DNA of 64,000 nucleotides from Diorhabda sublineata. Its lineage: Eukaryota > Arthropoda > Insecta > Coleoptera > Chrysomelidae. Positions 12,153 to 24,850 of the stretch are shown here, one piece after another (within the stretch, counting starts at the first letter, position 1; every line of letters starts with the position of its first letter). Made by a program: the position numbers and the translations under genes. The notes under the pieces were generated by a model. The model searched no databases. It saw only the letters and a list, made by a program, of their open reading frames with translations, and was not told the origin of the DNA. The DNA is taken from assembly GCF_026230105.1 (NCBI RefSeq), contig NC_079482.1, positions 13,020,001-13,084,000 on the forward strand, written 5' to 3'.

Positions 12153-13244
12153 CACCAACAAATAATTTCGATAAGTTATTCCAAACACAGAATTCTTTTT
12201 ATGTAACTATTTTGTAATATAAATATCACATAAAATAATTTTGGCCGCCTAAATCCTGAAAAACAATCTATGTGCGTCGGCTCTCGAATGACATAACTCA
12301 ATTTTTCTCCAAATCAGCATTTTGATGTTATTAGATAGATAATTCCTGAACACATCTAACAGAAAAACTTGTAAAGACGTCAAAAATCCGTTACAATTTA
12401 AAAGTCTGAAGAGAAAACAATACAACTCCAGTCAGTCATTTTGTTTACAGCTAACCTCATTGCGTGTTAATTTACTTGAACTGATTTTCCTCAATTATTT
12501 TTTCAAAATTTGATATCTGACCAAAATTCCAATCTTCCAATAAATAAATCTTCATTTAATTTTTTGTATCCTTAAGTTTTCTGTGTCTACTTTAAAATTT
12601 GGTGCTATGGAGTAACGAGGTTTGCGACCTATTAGATATTGTCGGTTTCTCGGTTTGTGTTGAGTGTTATAAAATGGCCAATTTCTAAGATGCCTTTTTT
12701 GAGGTTGTTTGAGCACAATGAAGTGATAAAGCATATTCAATAGTATATTTCACTAGCGTACACATTATATAGAATACTCATTTATATGGATGTGCCAAAT
12801 GTGTTGTAAATATTTTTCATTTTGACATATTATTCTTAACATTATATCATAGGATCATACTTCTATTTTATATCTTAGACAATAGTAATTTCAGTTCATA
12901 TTGACAACACTATATATCGATTTTTACTCATAAAACCTCTCGGCTCTTATAAAAGTGGACACAAAATACTAACATAAAGTATTACGTCGTAATTCTAGGC
13001 ATTTTATTAACGTTGTTACGATATTTATTCTTTGCAGTTATAATAAATTGAGTAACTTCAACATTATATATTTTAGGTTTAGCGAGACGTGTTTGGAACA
13101 ATGCCTGTGAAAATTTAACAAAATGTAGCCACCTTCTAATTATTTGAATTCAAATTTGTTAACTCTCAATCATATTATTAATTTACAGCAATTATTAAAA
13201 TGATATGAGAAGAAAGATTACCAATCTTAGAAAAGACTCTATAT
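12153..13244. other. intergenic DNA, nothing recognised
   Basis: Contains only short open frames and AT-rich tracts on both strands, with no recognised motif. Confidence 0.4.
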
Positions 13245-13985
13245 ACCAGAAAAATTATAAATTTATAAACTTGTAAGCATTGCAACTGATAAAGCTCTGA
13301 CAATGAACAATTCAACAACAATGAAAGAATTCCACAAATTCCAGAATTTTTATGGATTTCCTACCTAATTCAACGGGAACTTCCCGTTTTCAGAGTATTT
13401 TAAATATCCTGATGTTATAAAAATAAAATGACAAATTGTAAATTATCTTGGCACTAATGCAACAAGTTATCGACTACCCAAAAATTTCATTAAAGAAGTA
13501 AAGTACAAAGAATTTTCAAATAAAATTAGTTTCTTCTGGATTATTATCGATGGTTATCCAGCTTCAACGTAGTAAGTCGTTTTGTAGATTTGTTTGATCC
13601 GATAACTGTATTTCTAAGAAAAAGGAAATTACTTATTCTGAAAAAGACGATGACGAATGGTTACAAGACTGAATGTTATTGTCTGATATTTTGGAACATT
13701 TTTAAACACTAAATTTTTAATTGCAGTGGAAAGCTTAAATAGTATTTAAATTAATTTAATATTTAAATGAATATATTCAATTTTCAAACTGAAACACAAC
13801 TTTTCTAAAAAGACCTTCAAAATAATATATTTTGTCATTTTCCTCGAATAAAATATTATGAACGGAATGCATGTTGAAAAATTGCTTAATTATTGAAGAG
13901 CTTGGAAACTCCTGCCGTTTACATTCATATGAAAAATTGAATTGAAGTTGAAGAAGAATATAATCATTATACAATCATAATAAAA
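13245..13985 (+). pseudogene. hAT-type transposase remnant (ZBED/SCAND3-like group)
   Basis: In three shifted + strand frames the segment reads LVSIATDKALTMNNSTT (hAT block with the catalytic Asp; usual form CTDGAPSM), IVNYLGTNATSYRLPKNF, then RWLSSFNVVSRFVDLFDPI (the conserved RW(L)S block) and ETQLF, a stop, and KDLQNNIFCHFPRIK. The order matches hAT transposases close to the domesticated ZBED5/SCAND3-like proteins. The N-terminal zinc finger and the C-terminal dimerisation region are missing, and stops are frequent. No terminal repeats were found. Confidence 0.7.
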
Positions 13986-15244
13986 AACTTGCATACCAAA
14001 ACCTTCTGGTAACTTACCATACAACCAATTATTTTGTTGATTTTTCCGAATAAATATTGGTATTATTATTATTTTATGAGAGATATTTTATGAGAATGAT
14101 CAAAAATACTTTGACCACATTTTCTATAAATCTATGTAGTAACAAATCTGGTTTTTGTTATAATTTCACAACGCAAAATTAACTTTTTATTGTAATCAAC
14201 TTCAGTAACCATTGCAAATAAAAACCATTCTTTTCAATTCTGCTGCTACAACTATGAATTTCTCGTCTCATTCCACTCCAGTCGAAGTTACGTTTAGTTA
14301 CGAAATCACATATACTCTTGTATACCTGGAAATCGCTACAACTAATGGAATATTTATAATGCTCACATTTTGGCGAGAACTTCGCTTTTTTATTTAATAA
14401 GTTCGGAATAAAATTAGCATATTGGGGGAAGAGATACTTGATTGTGGAAAAAAAATATATTATTTCTCAACATAATGCCTTACCTAATCTATACACTTAG
14501 TCTAGAGTATCCAATTTTATGAAACATTCCAAAGAATCATATTTCGGATACTTTTACTTGTGTTATACTCGTATACTTTTCACAAAGCATATTTTTAAGT
14601 TTGGAAACAGAAAATTACCAGATTGTGATAGACGAGGTGAATTTGGCGAGTGAGGTAATAAATTGTAATTGTAATTTTTCATTGAAACATGCAGCAAATC
14701 AGCATAAGAACGGCTAGCTATCTTTCTTCCTTTTTCAAACTAATCAATTAAGACTCCACCTTTGGATCCTCAAAACAATGTAACAGTGACTTTATTAGTG
14801 GTAAAAACGGTTTTACTTTCTTTGGTGTACGTTACTCAAACTAATTCTATTTTTTCGACTTGATGTATGTGTCAGGGATAACCAAGTTCCATCTTCTGTG
14901 GTATGTACACGGAAATATTCAATTGTATTATATCCAAACATTCGTTTCAGTGTTCTCAAGCTTTTCAGTAGCCTTAAGTAATCGTAACATCCACTTTGCA
15001 GATAGCTTTTTCATATACAATCTTTCTTGCTACATAACGGGGCAGAGACTTAATTAACGAATTCCGAAGTAGTTACACTGAATGACGGTGCTTTATGTTT
15101 GGCATCTAAAAAAAGTCATGACTAGCAATTTTTTTCAACATACTCGTATTTACCGAGAAACGAAAACATTTTTTTCCATATGAGTATTGATCTAAGTATC
15201 TGTAAGATTTCTGAAATTTTTGCAAATTAGATTGGAAGTATGAT
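13986..15244. other. intergenic DNA, nothing recognised
   Basis: Short open frames (for example 14212-14397 + and 14860-15057 +) are unremarkable. No repeat or motif was identified. Confidence 0.4.
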
Positions 15245-16683
15245 GGGTGTTCCAGGACTTGATGCAAATAAAAGTTTCTCATATGACTCTTGTTTCTGAG
15301 TTATAGGCATTAAAGTTACGAAATCAGAACTTATATTCAAGAATATTTTCTAAGTTATACATTGGAGCATAATGAATTTTTGATGGATGATATGTCCATG
15401 TAGTATGTTTGACGGTATAAATAATTCCACACTGCTATCTAAAGGCCAGAGGTGGCTCATGCCCAACGATTAACAATCCGTAACTTTTACAGGCACCATG
15501 TGTACAATCTAAAACTAGCAAAAATGAGTTTTTCATTTGATTTTTCAAAAAACGGTACTCTTTGTTCAACTCGATCAAATTTATGGTTTAGGAGTTTTTA
15601 GATAGTTGTTCATGCCAAGGAAACCGTTCGCCATAAGGAGACATTCTGAAGGAAATTATCATAAATTGTGATTATGTTTCGAAAATACTTACAGGAGGTA
15701 TTGGATCACAATCAAACATTTCTAATTGAGCTGAATACTGTCGGACATCGTGTTACTTAGAAAACAACTAATCGAAATATAGAAAAATACAGTTGGTTAT
15801 TCTACAACTTATCAAATGAAAACAAAAAAAACATAACAAGCAAAACATATCAAGCTTTGACGATATCCCCAAAAAAATGAATCCATTGTATGCAGCTCAG
15901 GAGAACGTGTTCGCCATTACAATGTACTCCTCTGGAGTACATGTTAATAAGATGATTTTTTATATCATTTAGGAAGTGGGGAGGGGCTCCATCGTGTGTG
16001 AACCACATGTTACCGCGAATGTTTAGAGGAATATCACATTACATGAGTGGGAAATCATTTTAGAGAAATTCTAAATATCTCTGACCTATCATATTATTAT
16101 CGAAAAAATTTGGACCTACCAAATTATTACCAACTATACCTACCCACATATTAACACCAAATCGATGTTGATTTTCTGTTTAAATTGTACCGTGAGGATT
16201 TTCAACTGGCTAAAAATATAAATTATAGGAATTAATAAAACTGGTGTTAAACCAGCTTCTTCAGTAAATATTTAAATATCCTGCGGAGTCTCCTGAAGTG
16301 TGTAGAAGTGCAATTGCCCACTTCGACCATTTATTATAGTTTTTTTTTTCTTTTCATTTGTTAAGTTGTGGGGACCCAACTAAATTTTCCTGCATTCCAA
16401 TTTTTTCATTATGTAAATAATACGATGTTCGACAGTATGCAGTTCAATTAGAATTGTTTTATTGTGTTTTAACACCTCCTGTAATTATTTTCAATAAATA
16501 ATTACAATTTATTATAATTTTCTTCAGAATGTCTCTTTATGTCGAACGGTTTCCTTGGAATGTACAACGATCTAAAAATCTATTTTATCGTCAAAGAGAA
16601 CCTTTTTGTTGAAAAATGAATTGTAAAATTCACTTTTGCTATCTTTAGATTGTACAGATTGTCCCTGTAAAAGTTATAGGTAT
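15245..16683 (-). mobile_element. long-TIR mariner-like element, family A copy 1 (right end truncated)
   Basis: This is the same family as 58038-59430: both begin GGGTGTTCC-A/G-GGACTT and share matching blocks such as CATAATGAATTTTT and GGCTCATGCCCAA. The left arm (about 15245-15712) is inverted at about 16475-16683; both carry the block GCGAACGGTTTCCTTGG (left arm read on the - strand) and TTTAGATTGTACA. The right arm stops near 16683, so the outer 250 bases are lost. Between the arms the - strand reads WFTHDGAPPHFLNDIKNHL near 16005-15950, the second-Asp block of a mariner-like transposase. The rest of the gene is scrambled by frameshifts. A perfect 9-bp-stem hairpin (ATGTACTCC/GGAGTACAT) lies inside it near 15923. 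Confidence 0.75.
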
Positions 16684-17667
16684 GGGAGAGTATGACTTTA
16701 TAATCATGACTTTCTTAGAAATAAGGAAACATTGCCTGAATTGGTTAAGTCAATAGCATGTTCCTGATATTACATTCATACAGATTAATTTTTAAGAGAA
16801 CTATCAAAATGAATTAAGATAATAATTATTGAAAAAATTTATTTTTATTCCAGGTATTTTCACTACCTTAGTTACATGAATATCATAAAAAAACCATACC
16901 AACTGTTTTAAATATCTTTCTTAAGTAAAATCATGTTATCATATATTTAGTACCTGAAATATCGTGAAAAATTTAGTTCAGTAATAGATTACACAGTTTG
17001 CCATAAATTTGGGATGTTCCCCAATAAACGTTTAGAAGGGAATTTGCATAAAATACTGTACACTTTGAAAATGCACTACCATGACGAATATGCTTTTACG
17101 TTGACAGCTATATAATATTCTTTTTATTACTCAGGAACACTTAGTTTGTAATATAAAACCAGTACTTCCGGAAAAGGTTATAAAAATACAAAAAAATTTC
17201 AATCAAATATATGTGTAAATAACTATCATAAAAATATTAGAAAAACGAAAATAAGTTTTTATAGTAGATTGCCACTTTAACTAAAATATTTTTCCTCAAT
17301 TATCACTCTCAATCAACATCAAATATAAAAAAAATTGACAGAAAATGATATTTCCAACATCAGACGAAATATCGGGTAAATCCATGATGTAACCATTGAA
17401 TTTTTATCGTTAGCTCCATTGTTTACTAACGATCGAGTAGAATGTGCTTGTTGAGTTTTTGTAGATTACGATCACAACTTGTTATTATAAAAATTGTGTT
17501 GAGAGTCAAATTTTATTATATAAATGAGAGTTGCCACATAGGCAGATGTTTCGCCATAATTTCTGACGTTTTTCAAAACAATTCACTAATGGCTAAAATC
17601 CTAGGAATGTATGGTAATGGAAATTGTTTCAATTGATTACGAATGAACGAAAGTGATGTTTTGTATA
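16684..17667. other. intergenic DNA between two transposons
   Basis: AT-rich sequence without a recognisable gene. The open frame at 17442-17636 (+) has no family resemblance. Confidence 0.4.
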
Positions 17668-19350
17668 CAGGGTGTGACACAAAAATTTTTGATCAAAAGT
17701 AAAGGCGAATAGAGTTATATTAAACATTTGAAATTACGAAGCTGTAGATTTCCAAATATAATGTTGTTCTGAATATCGAAGTAGATGTCAACCTTGTTCT
17801 TATGAATAGAACTATTTGAAATTTTGAAAAAATCCTATCCTATAGTGAAGGAAGATATCTCCATTAATAACTGAGCTCGTGACGTGAAATTGTAACCAAT
17901 AAACAAGCGCCTGCTCGCTTACTCTATATGCCCAACTCATTGATATTTATTACAGGGTATTTCAAACTTAGTCGCCAACCTGCATAATTTAAATTATTTA
18001 TAAGTTGCTCACATTGAATATAATTTCCTTTATCCTATAACTTTTTCTGCTGTATTTTTTTGAGCCAATACGTTTGGTATCGTATTCCCTATACCTAAAT
18101 TCAATCAGTTATGAGATATCTTATTATATTTGTTGAAACATAACACTTATTCCAATAGCATCAGAGGATCATTAATTATGGATGTCATTAAAAACATTGA
18201 CTGGGTATTTTATATTAATTTGAATAGATAACTAATAAACAAATATAACTGGAGATAACAGTTAACAAAGTTTCATCATAAGTATTCAAAATTAGCATCA
18301 CCTACTTTGCCAAAGACATCAAAACTTCAACTATCTTCGAAGTAACGTCCTTTACTAACAGATATTTCCGTTTTAGATCAAAATTGGGATTTATGTCAAC
18401 CAAGTAATCTATTTTTGTTAAACTTTGTGTTGCTTTATCACAACATATAACTTTTATTAATTAATTATTAATAATTATAAATTAATAATAAATAATAAAG
18501 AATATTGATTTCGTTTATATCACTATCCACTAGTGGTATATTATTATCAATCGTTGCTCTAAATTGACCATACTGGCATTTTCCAAGCAATTTTCTCACA
18601 TTATTACCAATTGCATTTGCAAAAACAAGTCCATCTAACAATTCTACTCATCGTAAATAAAAATAAGATTGAAAAATCTTTATGAGTGAATCCTACATTC
18701 GCCTTTCTATACTATCAAATATAAACTGGTAAAGAGAAAAAATTTCGAAGCAATACAAATAATTATCGTTTCAACTATCAAATGTTTGACAGCCATAGCC
18801 TACCTTTTACTAGTGTTGAGTATGTTTTAATTAACACAATGAAATATGAAATATCTCAAAACTGGTTAGATAAATGTATTGGAAAAGCGATACAAAACAA
18901 ATTGGCTTTAAAAATACAGATGTAATAAAATACAATTTGTTCTGTTCAAAGTAAGCACCTAATAAACGATTTAAATTATGTATATTGACGGTTTAATTTG
19001 GAACACCTGTATAAAATATCATTGAGTTGAACATTAGCGGGCAATTTCAAGTCACTAACTTGATGGAGATAACGTTATTCAATGGTTTTCCAAAATTTTT
19101 GAGCAAAATTGGAAAATTTCGAGAGTACATTTTTAGTGTGTTCACAAGTTGATGAAATGAAAAATATTAATTATATGTAAAAATTTGTAAGCTAATGAAG
19201 TTGACGTCTACCTCCGATATAACCACATGCGGGACATCATTATATTTGAACTCAGCGTCATCCCACAATCTGAAGCTTCGTAATTTTAGATATTTAATAT
19301 AACTGTAACCACCATTACTTTTATCAAAATTATCGTGCCGCACTTTATTC
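17668..19350 (+). mobile_element. long-TIR DNA transposon, family B copy 1 (non-autonomous)
   Basis: The left end reads CAGGGTGTGACACAAAAATT, then GATCAAAAGTAAAGG and TTACGAAGCTGTAGATT. The reverse complement of the right end reads AAGTGCGGCACGATAATT, then GATAAAAGTAATGG and TTACGAAGCTTCAGATT, so the two are terminal inverted repeats. Interior blocks such as GATATCTCCATTAATAAC and GACGTGAAATT-G/C-TAACCAAT recur at about 30080-30140, placing it in the same family as 29813-31227. No transposase was recognised in this copy, so it appears to be a deletion derivative or too decayed to read. Confidence 0.7.
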
Positions 19351-20511
19351 AGTATGACACATTTGAAATAATAAAATATCTACTTTGCAACCGAATACGA
19401 AATGTTCATTTAAATGTTCCGGCTATACTACGATACTTTTGAGTATTCCAAAACACAGAATAATTTGTTAGAATACCAGTGGAAAACATTGGAATTAACT
19501 GAAAAATAAAGAATCGAATTAAATTCACAGCAACCCTCAATTGAGTGAATAATCTGAAATAATATTGAAATTTTAATCTTAATTGCCATGAAAATTATGA
19601 TAGTTATGATAAATTTTGATACCTTTGTAATTTATCCTGAATATCATCGAACATCATTTAGAAATTTACAAATTATTTAATATGTTATTTGAAATATAAT
19701 GAATAAATATCGAAGAGATTTGTGAAATATTTATTAAGAAAAATATGTAGATAGTTGGTCTTGGTATTAACTGTGGTAATGTGAACAAAGTAGAAATAAT
19801 ATTTAATGAAACTAGTACGGTATCAAAACACCATATCTGAATTGATTAGAGTATTATTATCTTATACTTATCTAAAAACATTATGTTTCTACAAAGACGT
19901 AAAGGTGGCATTTTCAGAACAGGGCACGGAAAATTTTTTTGTACATCCGACTTCTTCCGTGTGCTTCCAGCTTAAAAATAAAAATTAATTATAAGAACAA
20001 CAATTAATTTATTTTTTACACCTTATATAAAACCTTGGTATTTTATTTTCATATCAAATTTCCATTATTATGACGAAGTGACAACAAAACGATCTACGAG
20101 TATTTATCAGATAATTGTTATGTTTAGATGCTGTTGTAAATCATTATCGAAATTAATATACATAACATCAAAGATATTAAATCAAAATATGAACTTCATT
20201 AATATGATATTGGTATTATCAAACCACTCGCTTTATCAGTATTTTATGTGGATGGTATTGATACAAATGAAACAATTTTCTATGAAATAATGTACAATAT
20301 AAACACATTTCACTACTCATACTCAAATATGATAAACAATCATGTAGTAGTTTGATAAAGGAAGTGCAAATAATTCTGTACATCTGAATTTTAATACATA
20401 AACTGCTAAGGTCCTTCATCTTCATTTAAGATGTCTCTATATTCTGATTATTTTACATGTGGTATTAGCAGTGTCATCAAAATAGTATTTTACACCAAAA
20501 TCGAAAGTCGA
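19351..20511. other. intergenic DNA, nothing recognised
   Basis: AT-rich sequence. Open frames at 19806-19988 and 20078-20290 (+) show no motif. Confidence 0.4.
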
Positions 20512-20835
20512 ACTGAGGACATTATGACCCGCAGGACCGTGATTTTAACTTTTAGCTCATATAGTGTCTTCGTTTTTTCTTCATACTTCGATAGAAAGTA
20601 AGTACATACGAGGAACGAAAGCTTAACATCTACTTTCTGGAATGGAATGCATAAGCACGCATTACACAACAAGAGCCAGTAGCTGAATTTTCGGCCCTAG
20701 GGAATCATGACGCACATTACCAAGATTTCAACTTTTGACTCGTATAGTGTAATGCAAGCGTGTACTTCTCACAGGAAGTAAATGCTAAATTTTCGTCCCT
20801 GCTATTAGGCATGGAAGTACGCACTTTCCGTAGCA
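20512..20835 (+). repeat. diverged local direct repeat, two units
   Basis: The first unit (about 20512-20700) and the second (about 20701-20835) share, in order, an ATTATGACCCGCA / ATCATGACGCACA block, ACTTTT-A/G-(G)CTC(G/A)TATAGTG, AGGAAGTAAAT-like and TGGAATGCATAAGCACGC / TGGAAGTACGCACTT-like blocks. A third partial match (TGTGACGCATATTACCAAG) occurs near 21314. The meaning is unknown; it could be part of an unrecognised transposon. Confidence 0.5.
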
Positions 20836-22831
20836 TTTTTTTCTGAATACTGACAAAGACTATGAAATCATAAGTGATGCACCCAGAAGAACTAATTTAT
20901 CGATCTTGATTTTTGAGTAATGTGATATCCATTTGTTTAGACTGCAATAATAATATTTGAAAAAAGATTCCAATATTTACTCAGGAAAAAAACAATTTAT
21001 TTGGCATACCGTAGCAGATTACGCTCATATTAGTGTCCAGGCATTGATAAGAGTAAGTGGTCGATGTAAGTTGGTGGTACTTCTTTGTAAGAAACTTCAA
21101 CTTTGTGGATTAACTGTCCCAGAAACAGAGAAAGCTACCATATGCAAAATGTCTGACAACCATCATTCCAATAGTCCCATGCACATGCTTATTAACAGCA
21201 AACCCAATAGAGATAATAACATCACACTTCGGGACGACATCTTACCCTTCAACTATCAACATGTACCTCTACATCGAATCGCGGTACGATATTAAAAAAA
21301 ACCAAGATCAAATGTGACGCATATTACCAAGTCTACTTTCCTCTCTAAATCACTGGTCAGCAATTTAATATCTAGTAGTAAAACGGTTTTGTAAAACTAG
21401 TTAGTATGAAGCAATTGACTTGATGTGGTACACCTCGATTGATATTGGTAAGTAATGTGATAAATGTTACATTATTTACTCAAATTCTTTGGGTGTTTTT
21501 CATAATTGACAGTTTTCGAGTTCCTATGCATGTGAAATATTTATAAAAATTCTCTTTGTTCTGTATTTGATTGCGTTTCAAGAATTTTCTAGTTTTTATA
21601 ATTGATTTTTTTATAATTCATGTTTTTTGAGGCGGCAACATTTGTTTATCGTATTGATGACATCTCAATCTATTTTGTAATATTGAGATATCTGTCCAGA
21701 AGTTTGAGAAATTGTGGAGAGTTTGAATTTTGGTGTGGAATATGAAAAATATGGTGGTAGAAAAGATAATTGTTGGAAGCGTACAGACCAAACAGAAAAA
21801 CTCTTTTCCACTTATTTATATATAGTCGAATTATTAATTCTGCCAACGTTATATTTTTCGAAAAATAAGCGATATTGTGGATGACTGATTACGAATGTCG
21901 AGTATAAAGTTAATAATAGTAAGGCTCTATGAAACCTTCGATTTTTGACATGTTCGTGATATTCGTTTGGAAGCTATTGGTGTTGTATAACCTCAAAAAT
22001 AAGGAAAATGTATAGATCATTTGAAAAATGTGAAATGGAGTAGCCATGTAACAATTAATAATTCTCTTGATTGAGTCACTGTTTATTTGCTTGGAAGTAG
22101 TTGTGATACATATATTAGAAATCATTATAAAATAGAATCTAAATGTAAGATATAGCCAAGGAAACTACAATTAATAACGGTATTACCTCTAAAATGTATA
22201 TGGGAAAATTTTTATTTCTAATATACATCAAATATATTGTATACATTGTCCTAATTAATTAAAAATTAAACCAGTGTGTAGTAAGTTCCGAATGAAATAT
22301 TAGTATTAGAAAATAAGTTCTTTATAGCATAGAAGGCACTTTCCAGTATATACGCTTTCAAACTCTTGCGAAATGCGGGTAGAGATGTTATAGATTTGAT
22401 TTCAATTGGCAATTAATGTGCTTTTTTTGCAATGTACAGTACTGAGCCCTTACCAAATTCTGAACGTAGAGTCCAATAAATGGAACCCAATCGTCCAATT
22501 CAAGTTAGCAAGGGATCCTCGAGCTCAAAATCCATGCAATGAATTTTACGATATATTAAAAATGGAAACTTGAGTTTCCAATAAACTACATGTACATACT
22601 ACAATCATACTAAAATCAATCTTGAAATATGTTATGGATCATTAAAATAACTCACTAACAAAAATTCTAGATAATTTAGAAGGGTACCAGTATCCTACTC
22701 TAGGGTACGGATACACAGGAAAACTTTTCTATGAAAATATATTTCAGTAACCTAACATAACCATAGATTCATGTACCAACAACGTATTGATTAATGTTTA
22801 AGCAAAAGATACGCAGTATATATGGATGATA
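20836..22831. other. intergenic DNA with one unassigned open frame
   Basis: The longest open frame (20957-21295 +, 112 codons) matches no family I know and has no signal peptide, membrane segment or repeated motif. It lies between the second and third copies of the local repeat. The remainder is AT-rich with no recognised element. Confidence 0.35.
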
Positions 22832-23404
22832 TCATTTTCGTCTCCTCTTTAGAACCATATATTGAATTTGAAAAAAATTGAGAGAGACAATAGTGAAAAT
22901 TAAATCTCTTTGATTATATATTCTAAATGGGGAAGTAAGACTTTTGGGAGTATTGTTCTTACTTAGGTTGATACACTTAGCAGACCTACTCTGGTTATAG
23001 TTTCTCAGAAGAGTCTTTTCCTGCCTCAGCCCTTGTAGATTGTCCCAATAATTGGTTTTCCTCATAGCTATCTTCTTTTCCAGTGCTTTTTCCATTGTTT
23101 TGCTGATACCACAGAAGGGTTTTGGTCCCATGAAGGGCTTGCCTGCCCCCGCTAGCTCGTTTAATTTTTCTAGGCAATTCCAAACGAGTTTGGATTTTAT
23201 GATATTAGAGCTTATAGCTTTAATAGTTGCCGGACTATCCGATAGAATCATGATCTCCTCTTTGCGGTAGTTCCTCTCTAAATTAAACCAAACACATTTT
23301 ACAATTACATAGATTTCTGCTTGAAAAATGCTGAGTGCGTAGCCCAGACTTTCAGAGTGTTTGGCATTTCTGTTCATTTCGTGTACGGGCTTTTTTGGTC
23401 CCAC
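22832..23404 (-). pseudogene. LINE RNase H domain and C-terminal tail
   Basis: In one 190-codon frame the segment shows SIFQAEIYVIVKCVWFNL (the catalytic Glu of RNase H), then EIMILSDSPATIKAISS (catalytic Asp) and LVWNCLEKLNELA. It then skips the His-containing part of the domain and goes on to GPKPFCGISK and NYWDNLQGLRQ, the tail region of this LINE group. The loss of the VPGH block indicates an internal deletion. The best-preserved frame of the element. Confidence 0.78.
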
Positions 23405-23469
23405 TTGCTTTTACAATTTTTTATTGAGGTTAAACTTTTTCCATGCGACGTCTTCAGGCATGTCCCAGG

Positions 23470-24120
23470 GTTGGTCATTATTTATGTACGGATTTTCTTT
23501 CTTCTACTTTTGCATAGATGATTATTTTATCTGCATATCCTTGGCAGGGTATGCCGAGCTCCCTCAACCTTCATAAGAGTTTGTCTACTTTTAAGCTCCA
23601 CATAAGTAGGGACGCGACTCCCCCTTTTGGGCATCTCTTGTTTGCAGTGATTAAAATGGTATCTTGCCGTTCTTTCATTTCTGCTCTTCTAGTAGATAGT
23701 AGTTGTGCCATCCATCTATATTTAAGAAAGCACGTACTACGTTTTATTTGTTCGTTAGAGCGTTCTGAATTCCAGTTTTCAATTGTACCAAAGCCGTCTT
23801 CGTATTTTGCCTGTTTAGTATGCAAATTGACATCGATGGAGAGGTTTCCACTTCAGAATCTGTGTTCTAATATAATTGTCGACAGCTTTTTCCATCGTTT
23901 TTAGTACAAACGAGGTGTGGCTGATTAATGTGAAGGATTTTGGAAGTGTGGTATCCTTCTTTCCTACTTGTGGTATGAACGTTACTTTGGTCCTTCTCCA
24001 TGACTCTGGTATGTAACCCAGCTCTAGGCTGCTTCTACTGAGGCAGATAAAGTGTGGCAAGATATCCTCCTTTCCCCTTTGGAGGAGGGCTGGGATTATT
24101 CCGTCCACTCCTGGCGACTT
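23470..24120 (-). pseudogene. LINE reverse transcriptase, active site altered
   Basis: The RT starts with GMDGIIPALLQRGKEDILPH and continues with LGYIPESWRRTKVTFIPQVG, the fingers motif of I/R1-type RTs. After a deletion come RWMAQLLSTRRAEMKERQ and CPKGGVASLLMWSLKVDKLL (the PQGG-x-SPLLW block, with Lys for Gln). The active-site block then reads ELGIPCQGYADKIIIYAK at about 23560-23510, where the usual YADD is YADK, so a catalytic Asp is lost. A + strand open frame covering 23518-23904 is a shadow of this. Confidence 0.78.
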
Positions 24121-24199
24121 GAAAGGTGTTTAAAGCCCATATTATTCCTTCACTCGTGCATACCTGTTTTGCAATATCTCCCGTAATTTTGCTACATTC

Positions 24200-24850
24200 T
24201 CTCCTTTTATGTACTGAGGCTGGATTGCCACTTTCTGGAAAGTAAGTCTTTAGAAAGAGGTATACTCTGTCCTCCTCACTCTTTGCTTTGTTAAAGAGGT
24301 TTCGTGTTTCAGTTCTTAACTTGGATAGATGATCATTCCACCAAGGAGCATCGCTACCTTTTATGTGTTTTGTATGGGGCAACTTGATTCGTATGCATCG
24401 ACTATGGCCTCATTCACTTCTCTGAGATCCTACAACAGACTCACATGGTATCTAGTCTTACTGGTCTGGATATGTCCTAGGTTATAGTGTAGATTGGTTT
24501 TGTATGTTTCGTAATCCGTTTTTCTCGAATTTCTACTGATTCTTGGCTCAGTAGAGTCGGTCTCGAGTCCGAAGATGATCAGATAGAGACGACTCATTTA
24601 ATACCCTCCAGTTTTTCCCGGTTTCTTACGTTCGAAGTACAGAATGTTATGTCTAAAACTTCTTCACTTACGTTTGTTATAAATGTTGTGTATTTCCTAC
24701 ATTGTGCATGTAAAGGTTATTAGTTGAAATATATGCTTAAAGTTGCTCACCTCTGCTGTTGGTGTATTTGCTACTCCGACCAGTGTTGTGTGAATTTGCA
24801 TCGTATCATAGGAGTATTAGCAGCTTCTCTACTAGTCTTTGGAGTTCAGT
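24200..24850 (-). pseudogene. LINE endonuclease C-terminal part and RT linker
   Basis: The - strand reads DANSHNTGRSSKYTNSRGEQL near 24815-24750, the conserved APE-type endonuclease block with Asp-Ala-Asn. It then reads VLDITFCTSNVRN, and after a frameshift SRNSRKTDYETYKTNL and DLREVNEAIVDAYESSCPI, the linker before the RT. Next comes GSDAPWWNDHLSKLRTETR (24382 downward), typical of the segment just before the RT domain. Stops (TAA after EQL, TGA after GIK) and frameshifts disrupt it. Confidence 0.75.

Noticed and set aside
20957..21295. 112-codon open frame on + strand as a gene
   Set aside because: No recognised family, no signal peptide or domain, no splice or start context that sets it apart; frames of this length can occur by chance in 64 kb.
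23518..23904. 128-codon + strand open frame
   Set aside because: Antisense shadow of the LINE reverse transcriptase on the - strand.
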